The translations under genes and the position numbers were made by a program. Positions 1 to 14,500 of a DNA stretch of 64,000 nt are shown piece by piece. Within the stretch, counting starts at the first letter, position 1, and each line of letters begins with the position of its first letter. This stretch comes from Pholis gunnellus (Eukaryota; Chordata; Actinopteri; Perciformes; Pholidae): positions 20,501,535-20,565,534 of the forward strand of contig OU342806.1 of the NCBI GenBank assembly GCA_910591455.2, given 5' to 3'. The notes beneath the pieces are model-generated. The model was not told the DNA's origin and did no database searches. It saw only the letters and a list, made by a program, of their open reading frames with translations.

Positions 1-378
1 TTAGTTTAGTGTGTAAGCATGCAAACAGCATAAAAACAACGTGATCTTACATGAATATATGAAATGACCACGACCTCTTAACCGCTCATTACGTGGTTGT
101 GGCCAAGGCAGTGGACGCTCCATCTGACAGTGACCTGGATTCTCACACATTCTTGGATGCACACCATGGTATCAGAGCAGCACCCTTAAACTAATACTTG
201 TTCTTTGATCCATTGCCTAAATGTCCACCAGGAACGTGGAAACGTGCAAAGATTTTTGGCATCCTGCTAACAAACAACCAAACGGAGAAAGATGAATAAA
301 CCACCCTGCAAGTAAAATTGTCTTGGTCTTGTTTCAGCTTTAGAGATTCAATTTCGATCCCCCTCATCCCCCCTGCAG
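1..378 (+). other. adcy1: adcy1 intron (partial)
   Basis: Intronic sequence leading to the acceptor at 371-378. I see no exon, repeat or RNA in it. Confidence 0.7.
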
Positions 379-537
379 GTCGGTGGTGGAGGCGACAGAG
401 GTGGATCTGAACATGCGTGTTGGTCTGCACACTGGACGGGTGCTGTGTGGTGTTCTGGGCCTCAGGAAATGGCAGTATGACGTCTGGTCAAACGATGTCA
501 CACTGGCAAATGTGATGGAGACTGCAGGGCTGCCTGG
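379..537 (+). CDS. adcy1: adcy1 exon a: end of C1a catalytic domain
   Basis: First exon in the window. The acceptor is ccctgcag at 371-378 and the donor is gtcagt at 538. One base completes a codon begun upstream, and two bases of a glycine codon spill into the next exon. It encodes S-V-V-E-A-T-E-V-D-L-N-M-R-V followed by the HTGRVLCGVLG and QYDVWSNDVTLAN motifs of class III cyclase C1a. These line the C1/C2 interface and the forskolin/ATP pocket in known structures. Confidence 0.96.
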
Positions 538-3500
538 GTCAGTGCTGACTCTTACACCCACTGAAACTGGACTCTGAGCAGTCACAGTGCAAACGAACAC
601 ACACACACACACACGGTATCCCAGCAACAGAAATAGAATACAGACTTATAATGTGTGCATCTAATCACAGTAGTAACAGAAGGGGAAATGTAGTTTTTCT
701 GCATACAGCAATACTACATGTTTTTCCATAGACTTGTCAATATGTCCGGCATAAAGTATAAGCCTGACTTTATTATTGATTAACCAAATATATAACAAAT
801 CTACTGAAAAGACAAACAACTAAAATGAATTGAGCCACCTGTATTGGTATTGTCCATATAGCCACAGCCTGATGTATTTTTTTCAAAAACTACTTTACAG
901 AAGCACATTGCATTCACCAAAGGAAAAAAAAATGGATACATTATCTTGTAATTATGAATCTTTATTATGATTACTAGATTTTTATCTAATTTTAATGAGA
1001 TCTGTCTCATATAATTATGAGACAGTTTTCTTAATTATGATTTTGTACGAAGAGTTAAACATGGATGTAGTAAGGATGTCATAATCCGGACTTTTGTTAT
1101 TATGAAATAATTATCAGATCTTTTCACCTAATTATGGGATATAGAAGTCAGAATCTAATGCGTTACAAAAATCCAATAACAGTGTATCAGACAGATTTCT
1201 TGTTGTCAGCTGATACCGAATTATATCAATATGTTAATAAATCATTAGCGAGAGAGAGAGAGAGAGCACTTGCGCATGCAAAAAGGAATATATATCCAAA
1301 TGCAGTAGCACAGGTTTTCTAACAACGATAAAGTTTAATGGCAGAGAGATATAAGCTCTATTAGGCTTTGGCTACAGATGCTATATGTGTTACTAGGATT
1401 AATTAATTGTTGGTTTTGCCCTTTTTATGTGATTTTTTAATAATAGATAAGGATAAAATAGTCACCTTATCTCATATTCGATCTTAGAAGGTTATTGGGA
1501 TGATTTGTTTTAGGTTTTTTAAAGGATAAGCAGCTTAAAATAAAACAGTCCACCAGTATTAAATTAATACTTCATTCAGTAAAACTCATGTACAGTAACT
1601 AGCTGATTTGCATTTAAAAAGCAATGAAATGAGGTCACCTCATTGGCTCAATTTGGTCCTGTTTCAAGGGAAGTTTGGGATTGAGAATTAAATGAGTCGT
1701 TGGGATGAAAATGTCTTTGCTCTGAAGAATTAGGCCGCTGAAAATAATGAGCGTGATAATGATTTGAGACCTTAGAGTCAGACTTCTCTCACTAACTGCC
1801 CTGCGCCCTCTGCTCTTCTTGTGCTCTCAGCAAGGTGCACATCACAAGGACCACCCTGGAGTGTTTGAACGGAGACTACGAGGTGGAGCCGGGCTTCGGC
1901 CACGAGAGACATGCCTTCCTTCAGAAACATAACATGGAGACGTTTTTCATCGTGCCATCACACAGACGCAAAGTACGCCACTCTCATCTTCTTTTTTGCA
2001 TTCTCTCTCTTGCTCCAGAGGTGACACATCTATCAGTGTTATAACAGTTAATCCTCTGATGCAGAGAGGGAGGCGGACCAAGCGTTAAGCTGTCATACAC
2101 ATGGCAAGGATCACTATCTCTCACCACTTACTGTACATGTGCACAAGAGCCGAGAGAGAGTGTGTGTGTGTGTGTGTGTGTCTACGGTTGGCATTTTAAA
2201 TCCGCAGCTACGGTCTTTGTGTGAGCAATGCATACACACACAAATAAACACATGACATATACAGGTTTTTCTTAAAGATGCACACTCACATTTTACTGTA
2301 AAAATCCCACTCAGGCCTACTTCATTTCCGTAAATGAGACAATTCTCCAAAAGCACATTCAAATTTGTGCTCAAGATTGTTGGTAAAAGAGAGAATAATG
2401 AGTTTTAAGGTTACATTTAGAGAACATTTGTAATTTAGCACCATAGAAAGAGCAACATTTCCACTTGTCCTACTCTTTGGTTTTTACCTCTAGAATATAT
2501 TACTGAATTCCTATCAGCTTCAACTGTAGCATGAAGTTAATGCTAAGCTAACATACCATGTTAAATAAAGGCCTACACATACTAACATGCCAAACAATAC
2601 AGGATGCCAAACAACATTCTAACTCACGTTTGAATTACAATAGACTGTACAATTACTCACTGCCTCGTCTTTTGTAAATATGATTTTTAGACTAACTTTT
2701 AAAAATGAATTGAAATAATAGAGTTTTAGCTATAGCAAATTGTGTTTGTCTTTGGAATTTTGTTTGTGTACGTATAATATCTTAATTTAATACGTAAAAC
2801 ACTAATCTAAGCATTCTTTCATTTCAACATTACCGACATGAAATTAGCTTGTGGTATGCTAAATGCTAAAAAGGTGGCCTTACACCCGGATGGGCGTGGT
2901 TTTGCAGGACGTAGCAGTGTGAGTAGTGTGAGCAGTGCACGCTCCGGCGAACTCTGTTAGGCTACTTCATTTGATGACCTGCATCACCTTTAAATGCAGA
3001 ACAAAAATGTGTGGCTTGTTGAAAATGAGAAGTTGTACTGAGTGGCAAAGTATGGGCTAGTTTTATATCTAAAGCTTGTAAAATTAGGCAAACCAGCTGA
3101 ATGAAATGATTAGATCATTTTATTTAATGAATGTCAAATATAAAGGCATACAGACTATATTCATGTTTTCCTATAATTTGTGTTTGTATATGCTCTCTAA
3201 CAAATTGATAGTCTACCTCGTAAACCTGTTTGGACATCTATTGATGCTACAGAATACCCCCATCTGAGCAGATTATTGTTCTTGGATATAGTTTTGTCCA
3301 TATAAATGTTGATATATTTTAGCACTATTAAGTTCATATTTTCCAGAATAACATTATGATGGTTCAATTCAAAGTTTTATATTTGAAGTTAAAATGTTTT
3401 ACGAAAGACAGTGCACATGCTCTAAACATGTGGGAGGCTGATTCAGAGAGTGGAAAACACAGCCTGGTTATAGTTTTCGGCCTTGAATGAAGAACTGTTT

Positions 3501-6500
3501 ACAGTGTGTTAGGAGATAATATATGTTACCAGGAGCAAAATAAAACCTTAAAATGTTTCCCGTACCTCTCAATATCTAGGTTGTTCTTTTTATTCCTGTT
3601 CATCTCATTATCTTCGTCTCCTCACTTCCAGATCTTTCCCGGTCTTATTCTGTCAGACATCAAACCAGCCAAGCGGATGAAGTTCAAGACGGTGTGCTAC
3701 CTGCTGGTGCAGCTGATGCACTGTAGGAAGATGTTCAAGGCCGAGATCCCCTTCTCCAACGCCTTGACCTGCGACGATGACGACAAGGTATTTAAAAGGT
3801 ACAGAGTACCTCATAGAAAATCATCACTTTTTTTTATATTTGCATGCATGTGTGAACCGCTACTGTGCAGAATAGATAGAAATAGATCTGGGTTAGTAAG
3901 AGAAATCCTTTTAATGGGTTTGTGGGTGAGTGCAATCCTGCTTGGATTCCTAATCTGCTACACGCACACACCAGCATACAGTAATCTGGATTTCTAGATT
4001 TTGCAGCCTTATAAATCCTACTGTATGCCTGCAACTACTTGTTGAAAAGTAAACCAGTGCAATAGATATTATGAGCAACCTTTGAGCACTGGCTGAGTGT
4101 GTGTGTACACGTGGAGCTGATATGTGCATGTGTATATGAACATTAATTTGAGCTTGTTCACGTGTCGTTCATCATATTTTTGAGTATATTTGCTTGCTTC
4201 GAGTCAGTCACCGGTTTGTTCCTCAGTCTATCGATGTTTGGTGGTCGATGATTGGTGTCGTGGACTCACAGGGTCTGCCTGTCAGAAATAGCCTGCTAGC
4301 CATAATCCGCCCAACTGTGTGAGCTTGGCCAGGTATTAGTACTTAATACTGATTCTGATGAGGTTTCACTATGACTGCTGGTAATCACCAACAGCCTAGT
4401 ATCATCTCCTCTAATAGCATTAGCCACATTGTTACATGATTATCCCGAGTAGCCAAAATCCTAGCATTGTGACACAGTGGAATTTACAACAGTGAACATT
4501 ATTTGGGCAAAAATAATATTACTCATCATGGTGTAGTTGTTGAAAGTGAAACCTGTTTCCATGGGGCAAGACTGCACAGCTGTATGGCATACATCTGGTG
4601 TAGGTGCTTCTTAAGACTTCAACTTCTGCTAGATTCTCCAAAATCCTTTGTCCATAAATTGCATGTGAATATATAATTGTGTTAGTATTTCGTAATACAA
4701 ATAATCATTTGCATCCTTCAACCCCTGTGCACACTAGGTGCCTCTAAATGCATTCTGCAGACTTCATTTTTTTAGTGAACCTAAAGTGAGCCAAAAGATC
4801 AACCAATGAGATGCAATTATTTATTGTGTTTACAAATCCGCTTGTTTCAGGATGTGTCAAAATTGATGTGTTCTTGACATTAGAGCAGCAATCTACTTTA
4901 TTCTGTTTTGTTTCAAGATAATGGCCCCCTGTTCAACACAATTTCTGACACAAGGAAAACTGCACCAGGAACATTTGCATTTTTACAAGAATCACCTTCA
5001 ACCTTGAAAGATGAAAATGAGTCTCAATTACCTGTTAAGATTGATGTGCAGTATCTAAGATCAGAACAGTAATTATGTTACAACCTCTGCATCACTTCCA
5101 GTGCAGCTGGATGATTAAGTGAGCTGTTTTCAATTTCACTTTGTAGTAGCGGATGTAAATTTGAAGTAATGTTCACATTCTATTTATGATACTGTGCTGC
5201 AGCTGTCAAACGCCTATAAGTGAGACAGAGAACTGACTGGCAACCGCTCTAATAATAGCTAACGACTTTAACTAAATAAGTATAGCGTACAGTATGCGCC
5301 TGCTTTGTGACAGATAACGCACATATAATAACATGCTGTATGGTATCTGTTGCATACCATCCTTTATGTTTTTTATTCATCTAACTAAAATAGAAGGAGT
5401 CTTTATCTGTCTGTCCTTTGACTTTCTTGACAACCCTTCATACGACAAACTTCACCCTTGGCGTGTGTATTGCGGACCCAAGGAAGTGCAGTGCCGAGTG
5501 TGAAGTTGTTTGAATGAACAGTTCTCGAGAAAGCGGCGAGCAGCAATACCAGAGGTCAAGTAAACAGCACAACGGGCACTGCACTAGTTTTGAAATAGAA
5601 AAAAGTAAACCATCCACAAAAAGAGAACCTTCCTCCCATTCACAAATAACACAACATTCTCGGAAAAAGGAGAAACTTCTAAAACTTGACAAACATGACA
5701 TTAAAATGAATATCAAGTAAGTAATTGTAGTTACAGGTCATTTAAAAATGCAAAACAAAACGCACCCATACAGACAAAAATAATAAATAATGCACTTTTT
5801 TATAATTCTAGTGTGTCGCTCATTACAGTTTGCTGCACAGATAATTATGGTTATTTTCGACTTGAGCCTTATTTTATTAGAGTCATAACAACTGAGATTA
5901 ATGAAAGACATCTCCTCAGGACACATCCACATGACTAAAAAAAGTAAATTACTGTAAAATGCACAATAAAAATCAAACCACATGTGGAATCTGCCTAAAT
6001 TTGATTTTCTCAATAAGTACTGCCAGGAACTTCAGTTTGTTATGACATTAGTATTACATTTAATTAGCAGCTGGCAAGTTCATACTTCATTCAGATTGTA
6101 AATTAGGCCTTTCTAACTGAGAAATATAAAAATGTCCTCTTGTTCATGAATTAATTCAAATTTGATCGCATGTTACCAGGTTAGTGTGACATTCTAGATT
6201 TGCCCATGTTAAAGTATGGGCTTATCTTACTGTAACATGGTAACAAGCTAACTAAAACGTTTTCTTTCTAAACATTAGCTACTTTACTAACTTGCTAAAT
6301 ATGATACATGCTAACGAAACATTAGCATTACACCTAGCTAACGTGCTAGAATAAAATGATAGCCTACATGATAAATGCCGTATGCTAACTGTAGGCCTGT
6401 TGACTTGCTAGCCTTTTAGCATTCGCTAAGTCTAAAAAACACCTGAGGCTGACAAGGTACAGCTTATTTAAAAAGCAACATATGGTATACTGTACACTTA

Positions 6501-8481
6501 CACACTGTGGGGAAAAGGACCTAGAAATAATGTAAGGCTAAGCTGGCTGGGAAGCGTAAAATGCTGATGCTAGCTACTATACTGCTAGTGTGCTTTCCCC
6601 ACTTAGTTCCAAACAATGTAATAAACATTAAACAAAGGCGAACTGAGTTGTCCATTGCACTGGCTTCATTCAGAGACTTCTCCGTGTGACTGAGCCCTCA
6701 TAAACAGGTGACTTAGAAAATGAATCATGTCCTGCTGTCTATTTAGGTTTACCAGTCAGGGCTCTGCTGGTCATGCTGGCTCCTTACTGGGACACATAAA
6801 TGGAACAGAACCATCAGTAATATGATTAATTACACCTGTGCTTTTGCAGTTAAGGCTCTGTGTCAGAGACATATGGGCTGCTGTGCAGATTTTAGGTAAA
6901 TTATAATTTAATTTATAGGACATCTGCATCTGCTTCTAACCAGAGGAAAATTGTCCATGCACGATTATCACAGAAATGTGCTATTCTGGAATCTCCCAGA
7001 CAACAATTTGTGCAGAATGATACTGCTAAACATCTGTGCAGACTTAAAGAAAGACACCATTCATGCACACATTCTTGCCTCCTTGCACTAGCCCCCTGTC
7101 CACTATAAAATCTAATTTAAAATCTTATCAGTGATGGCTGATTAGATCTTCCAACCCTGGCGTTTTAACTACTGAATCACATGATTGGGTTACTTTTCCT
7201 TTTTTTTCACCTGAAAACATCAGATTGGCTGAGCCTGTAATTATTTTTGTCATTTAAACATATTTTTATATTCTTGCTTTGCAGATTGGATTGATTCAGA
7301 CTCTTTTATTAGGCTTTCTTTTCACCATGTAATTACAGGCTAATGTTTTATACCTGATTGTAGCCAGTAATTAGTCATCCTTAATTTACAACTGTGCTTT
7401 TCTTACTGTGAATTGTCACAATTGTCAAAATATCTTCAGTGAAAAAGGCTGATATATATGTGTATATATGTTTCACATTAGTGTATTTGTAGAGCTACCT
7501 GCTGCTATTTGTGTTTTTAAAGCACTATAATAAACTCCAAAGACCTCCAAAGACAAAATTTACATTTTTTCCAACCCACTTATGGTAAGGAGGTTTAAAG
7601 TTCTCTATCCATATGTGATCAAACAATTTATATATATATTTGTTGGTGTATAACGCGCTTCGTAGCCTCACAGGACCAGCCCGGCGTGGCTGCAGGCTTT
7701 TCATCTTGTTCCGTCTGATGTCTTTGTAAAGTTATGACAAAATCTCACAGTGGTAAAACGCTGACCTCACAACACTCTGCATTGGTATGCCTCACAACGC
7801 GGGTCAACTTCAACACATCAGACAGGCCTCGTCTCTGCAGAGACTTATTGGGTTGTCTCCTCGGTGTCTGACAGCGGAGAGCCATGCGGACTGCGCCAGA
7901 GAAGCTGATGAGTCGGACGTCCTTCTCAGCCGCGGCCGTGCAGCACTCCCCGGGAACACGAGTCAACCGCTACATTGGGCGGCTCATCGAAGCGCGGCAG
8001 ACTGAGTCCGAGACAACAGACCTCAACTACATCACCCTGTTCTACAGAAGCAGAGACAGGGAGCGCAGGGTGAGGACGCACACACGCCCGGAACATCTGC
8101 AGAGAAGCCTCGAGAACTTGAATTCATGTTTACAAAATGTAACAAATATGTAATTTCCTCATCACACAGAACGTAACCTGCTTCGTGACTGCACCTCCCT
8201 CCCCCCACTTCTTCTCTCACAAACACCCTACACAGTCTCTAATTTCTAATTTCTCCCCTTTCTCCCTCTCTCCCACGCCTCTTGTCTGTGATGTATGTAT
8301 GCGTGTGTGTATGTGTGTGTGTGTGTGTGTGTGTGTATGAGGAATCCACCCACATTCTCAGGAGGGGGTGCAGATAATGATTTGGGAACGTCTGAGCGGC
8401 ACACGTGATATCTTTCTACTGTGTGTGCGTGGGTAGAGCCATAAAGGAGACACAGAAGAGGGCCGGGTTTGTGTGTGTGTG

Positions 8482-8512
<31 letters not shown>

Positions 8513-11500
8513 CAGTATGTCTTTGTCTTTGTGTAATCTAGACGTTCAAACTGGTAGCAGACAAATTAAATGCCTACACAGTAAAAACTCATTTTAAACA
8601 GATTTCAGAAGTCTCTCCCTACAGGAAAAAGAAATGCCACCAGCGGAAAACAAATTAATACTCAAATTAGTGTTTATTCGCTCCCACGCAACTACGATTA
8701 AAAACATCTTTTATAGTCATAGTTCAGGACATGTTCGTTGTCCCAGAAATATAGATCAAACCGCACGTCATAATTCTAGATCTGATGGGAACGTTAGATC
8801 ATTTCACATCCAGCTGATTAGTCTATATTTATTAAATGTCATTTGCTGCAATAAAAGCTTTAATCTCTTGCAGAAGTAAAGAATAACTTCTAGGGCTCTG
8901 CTGTGTGGGGAGATCTGAGCTCATACAAGATAAAAACAATAACACTAATCTCTTGTTCGAACCTTGGTCCTGCTGACTTTATAATTTCTCACTTTCCCTG
9001 CACATGGCTCCAGGAAAGGTAATTCTTTAGTCAGTCGGTCGATCCGTTGCCACGACTCTTCCGTCGTATATATCTTGACAACCAAGGGATGGATTAATTG
9101 CCTCGAAATCTAAGACCATTTAAGACGTTCATGGATGACATTAACTTTTATGCAAATGTCTTCCAAAGACCCCCCTCGTGCACATTTGCTGCAGCCCTAA
9201 CGCAAATACTCTGGAGCGCACAACCACACTCTACGACTGAAGAAATTGGTCGTGCACAATGTCACACTTCCCCATGGGAAAGGACGTCTTGCTCCTGCTT
9301 TTACCGTAGAAAAACATCTGACAGGACGGATGGGTGGATGCTTCTTATGTTGACATTTTCTCTCCGTTTTGTCCTTTAGTACCACCAGGTGTACGACGAC
9401 CATTTCATCAGTGCGGTGGTTCTCTCTCTGATCCTCGCTGCTCTGTTTGGCCTTATCTATTTGCTCATGATCCCACAGTACGTACACACACAAACACACA
9501 CACAAACACACACACAAACACGCACTCTTCCCCATTTGCAGTTTCTCCGTTCCTGCAGCGTAATTGGATCGATCTCGCTAGTGTGTAGTGAGACAATAAT
9601 ACAAGGAAGGTGTTTTCACTGCAGTCAGTGGAACAGTGGGGAAAGCCCTTCTCACTCTGGTCTCTCCTCTCCTCTCTCAGGGGGATTCTGGTGCTATTGC
9701 TGCTGCTGCTCTGTGTGTGTTTCCACGTGGCCTGTGTCATGTACCTGCATCTCGCCAGTGTTCAGGTAAGAGTCCCAGACCTCCTCCCACAGGATGCTGC
9801 TCGGAAACGTGCCTCATTGCTGGCACCTTTTTCACATGACGCCGCCCTCTTTGACACAGCGGAGTGGCAAAACAGATGCTCTCAATGGTTAAAGAGAACA
9901 AAATACACTCGTACATTGACAACAAAGACGGTTTTGTAGCTCCCACCAGGAAGATAACATTACACTGGGGCTGCAACTAAAGTTCATTTACTTTATTGAT
10001 TAAGGAGTCAACAATTCTTAGTCTGACATTATAGTTGCTATATATATAGAACTAGTGAATGTTTAGCATATAATCATAAAAAATACTTTATTATGAAATG
10101 AGCCATTATACAAAGTACAGGAGCACATAAGAACTAAATTCAGGACTTTTCCTTATAACAAAGTATTCTACACGGTGGTGTCGCTACCTTTATTTCAGTC
10201 ACACTTTTCCCTTCTGCTTACTTCTTATTTCTTCCACCACTGCATACTTGCCAGTCAGGTTGGAGTGACTGTGACATCTTCTCTATGCTTTGACATCACG
10301 TTCATGCGCTCCAGATGACACTGTGGTATCATGCTACATTGAACTGTCATCATATCCTTTAAGCGTCTCCTCTAACGGGCCTGCACAAAATGAGCCACAC
10401 CACACAATGCGCTCATTTCATTTCCACTCCTGGCTAATGATGTGACCAAAATGCTATTGAGGCAGATAAACGTGTACTTCATTTACCCCCCCCCTACTCT
10501 TTCCTCCGGTTTTAGTGCCAACCGGGCTGCCTCACCATCCAGATCCGAACAGTGCTGTGTGTCTTCCTCGTTCTGCTCACCTACTCTGTTACCCAGGCCT
10601 GTGTGGTAAGATTTCAGTTTTTACATGTACAGTATATACTATTTAGTTAAATTCAAGATTATTTGTGAAGAATAAACATGATTAAAAAAATCAAATCAAA
10701 GCGCTCTACAGTGACAAGACAATAAAAAGGTAAAAATAAATATAGATTGTGAGAGTTCATTACTGACCTTTACACAAGTTAAATTTAACTTTTTATGTGG
10801 CTTTCAGCCACATCTCATGGTCTTCCTGACTGGATGCCGTTTGCTAAGTTGTCCCGATGTGCCCTCAGTAATATGATGTCAAATGCAAGTCTCTGAGGAA
10901 GATCACAAGATACAGTCGAAAGCTCCAGAGAATGTAACTATGTGAACCTTAAGTTATGGCTTTTTTGTGTCAGATGAAGATATACTTAAACTAAAAAAAG
11001 CATGATTGATGCTTTACAACTATTAATAGTGTGTTATAAAACATGTATTACCTTATTCATTGTCTTCGGCTCATATCGGTCTCAATCAAAGACATGTCTG
11101 CACCATTGTAGATGATCAGAAACCCATTAGAGTTATGCATGCAGTGATATGAAAAAAACAGGTTTCTTTGTGTTTTATGTAAACGTTATGTCGTTAATAT
11201 GATCCAAAACCAGAATATCACGAAAGCCTGGGATATCAGTGTGCATTGTCAACGCGTTCCAAATCATTTATTAATTGCTTGTAAATGGTAAACACTAAAA
11301 CTATTGATCTCACCATACAATGGCTGAAAGGCCTGTATGAAAATAATGGTAATAAAAGAATTTTAAGAGTTGGAAACAGTGCCATCATTTCATTGTCATT
11401 TCAAGTCTCTGCACTACATGAGTTGGCAGAGTCACAGCCGAGCAGATGGGGCTGCAGAGTCTCATAAAACATGCATTGTTCAAGTGTAAAATACCCATTA

Positions 11501-14500
11501 AAATATTTCAAAAGCAAATTGGTTGGTGTCAGCGTCGGTCCCAGGAGTCGGTCAGGCTCTGATGTGTGTCTTTGTGTGGATGTGTGGACTACCGTAGGTG
11601 TAAAAATACATGAAGTATCAAGCAAAGCATGTAGTGAAGAAATGATCCCACAGCCTTTTTAGAATTTTCATTATCGGTTAATATAATCATCGCATGTTTT
11701 TTATTTAATGAATGAAGTTTACAAAATGTCTATGATGAACCAGATGAAGCCGAGCCTGAAGAGATTCCTTGAACAGCTTGTTTTGTGAAAGAAACGGTCA
11801 AAACCTAAAAATTCATGCCAGGCTAGCAGCTCTCTGAGCCTACAGCCTAGCTACTTGATGTGCCCGCTGTCATTGTTACACTATTTTAGGCTAGATTATG
11901 TCATTTAATCATTATTACTCACGCATTCATCTGCTGATTATTTTTTCCATCAATTGATTGATTGTTTGGTTTGTGAAAATAGAGAAAATTGTGAGAATTG
12001 TCCACAGTCAAAAGTGACACCTCCAGTTCTAGTTCTGTCCAACCAATGGTATGTAACATAGCCTACGTTATAACTCATGATACAAACAGTTACTATCAGC
12101 TACTCATCTTGTAGCTTGATTATCGTTTCAGCACTAAGCCCTCCCAGTGTCAGTTAGGACACATTTTCATTATTCAGACATTAAATCCATCTCTTCAGCA
12201 TCGCATACCGTGCTGTGTATCTTTACCAGTTTATTGCATCATCATGAACAGTTTCCGACTGTTTAAAGTTTACATATATTCGCGGTTGTCCTCCTAAGTA
12301 ACCCCCTTCCTTGTCATACCCCCCCCCCCCAGGTGGGATGTGTTCCTTGGGAGAGAGTTGGGACAAACTCCAGCCTCTCAGTTGAGGACTTCCCTGCAGA
12401 CTCCAACAGCACGGCAGCGGACAGAGCTTGTACCAACATGGCGTACTCCCTGCTGTCCTGCGTGGCCGGCACCCTCACTCTTGTCCCCTACATCCGAGTC
12501 TCCTCGCTCCTCAAGATCCTCCTTCTCCTCCTCCTCTCTGTCACCTACACCGTCGTCATGGAGACCAGTGGCTATCGCCAAGCCGTGGGGTAAGACTGAG
12601 CTACGCGTGATGTGTAGTCTGAATGTGGAAAATATGTGTGTATTTGTGGTCCAATGCTGTTAATATAGCGCATTTATATGTTTTCTTCTTCTCCTCTTGT
12701 AATTTAAGGGACTTTTAAAAAAAAGCAAACAGCCCGTTTTGTTTCTCTGTGTGTCTTCCAGAGGAGGGTTTCTCCACTCACGGGGTTATGATCCTGTGTT
12801 GGCTGCCTTGCTGTTTTCTGGAGCTCTTGCTCTGCATTCAAGGCAGCTGGACCTGAAGCTGCGGCTCGACTATCTCTGGGCAACACAGGTGTGTTTGTAT
12901 GAACATGTAGCACACCTGTCACTGCTCATGTATGCATACGGCTTTGTGTGTGTGTACATTTGTTCTTGTGCACGGCAGAACATCTTCTTATCAAGTATGA
13001 TGTTTGTCTGTAAATGTCATATTTAGAGGATGGCAGTAGCTCAGGTCGTAGGGCAGGTTGGCTGTTAATTGTAGAGTTGTTCATTTGATATTCAGCTCTT
13101 CCTGTCTACAGCTTACAACTCAAGTGTCATTATTCTTTACTTTTTTCGACCAGTATAATATTGTTTTCCTCCCCAGTCATTACAGCATTGATTTAGACCT
13201 TGTGAGTGTTTGTACACATAGGTATGCATGTTGGTGTGAGGATTTATCTTTAATGTTAGAAGTGTAACAGATGCTCCCCACTGGGTGAAGACGTTTGTAT
13301 TTAGGAACTGATTATATCAAACTGTGCAACGTTTTGTTGGCCCTTCTGTCTTTTTTCATGTATTCATTTATTTAGATTTTAGATTTTTTATAATCACCTA
13401 GCTCTAATGTAATTATTGCAAATTCACCAAAACGAAGGAGATACACAGACACGAGAGAACCGTGTGGTTTTGCGATGGAAACGGTTGAACCTTTGTCACT
13501 GTACTGTCAGCTGTACTGTCAGCTGTACTGTCAGCTGTTCAAAACAAAAGTTTTGAGATTCAATGTTGGAATTGAATGTGTGTGTGTGTGTGTTTGCAGC
13601 ATCATGTCAGTGTGAATGCTTCTATTTTAAGAATGACAGTGAACATTTGCCTCGTTTGAAAATCATTATCTCCCTCTAGTGATAAGGATAAGCAAGTGCA
13701 TCGACTTCCGAGCTGTGGGACAATAAAGGTCCATCGTATTTGGACAGCATTTTTTTTATCTACATCCTTGTCCCTCCGTAAGGACTCACCTCTCCTTCTC
13801 CACCTGTGTGTTGTGTTAACTGCTGATCCAGGCGGAGGAGGAGCGAGGCGACATGGAGAAGGTGAAGCTGGACAACAAGAGGATCCTTTTCAACCTGCTG
13901 CCGGCTCATGTGGCTCAGCACTTCCTCATGTCAAACCCCAGGAACATGGTGAGCATCCACAGACAAGTCCAGGCCCGTCCAACATGGATCGTCACACTAA
14001 AGGCAGTTAAGGCCTCTGAAACCAGCAAAAGACTTTCCAGTGTTCCCTGATACACCCAGGAAGTGCTAGTTTGCCAATTTACAGGTGAAAAGACAGCAGG
14101 TTAAAGTTCAAGAGCATTGACTGGAGCGATGTGCTGTTGCGAGCAGTTCAAAACAGTTACACACAAGAAGAAAAACACATATAAGTGAAAAGTCTGAAAA
14201 CTGAATTATTTTACTACTACTCATCTCATGAGCCATTAAACGCATCGTATGACCCATCGTGAGATACTGGCTCCACAAGGGAAACACTGGTTTAGGTTAC
14301 CTACGGTATTAACATTGTTTCAGCATTAAAATGACAATATTTCAATTTGAAGCAAGCCCTAATTACACATTGACTACTTATGTTGTTTCAATGGTTATGT
14401 GTACTTCAGGGCATCTGGTTTCACAGCAAAAACGATACAAAAATATATGTAAAATAAAAAAATCTATAATATAATATAAGTAGCTGCAACTGATTTTATG

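Larger units (their letters stand above)
8070..9379 (+). other. adcy1: adcy1 intron d-e with GT microsatellites
   Basis: Two long GT tracts (8301-8338 and 8470-8512) lie within 250 bases after exon d. Otherwise nothing is recognised. Confidence 0.7.
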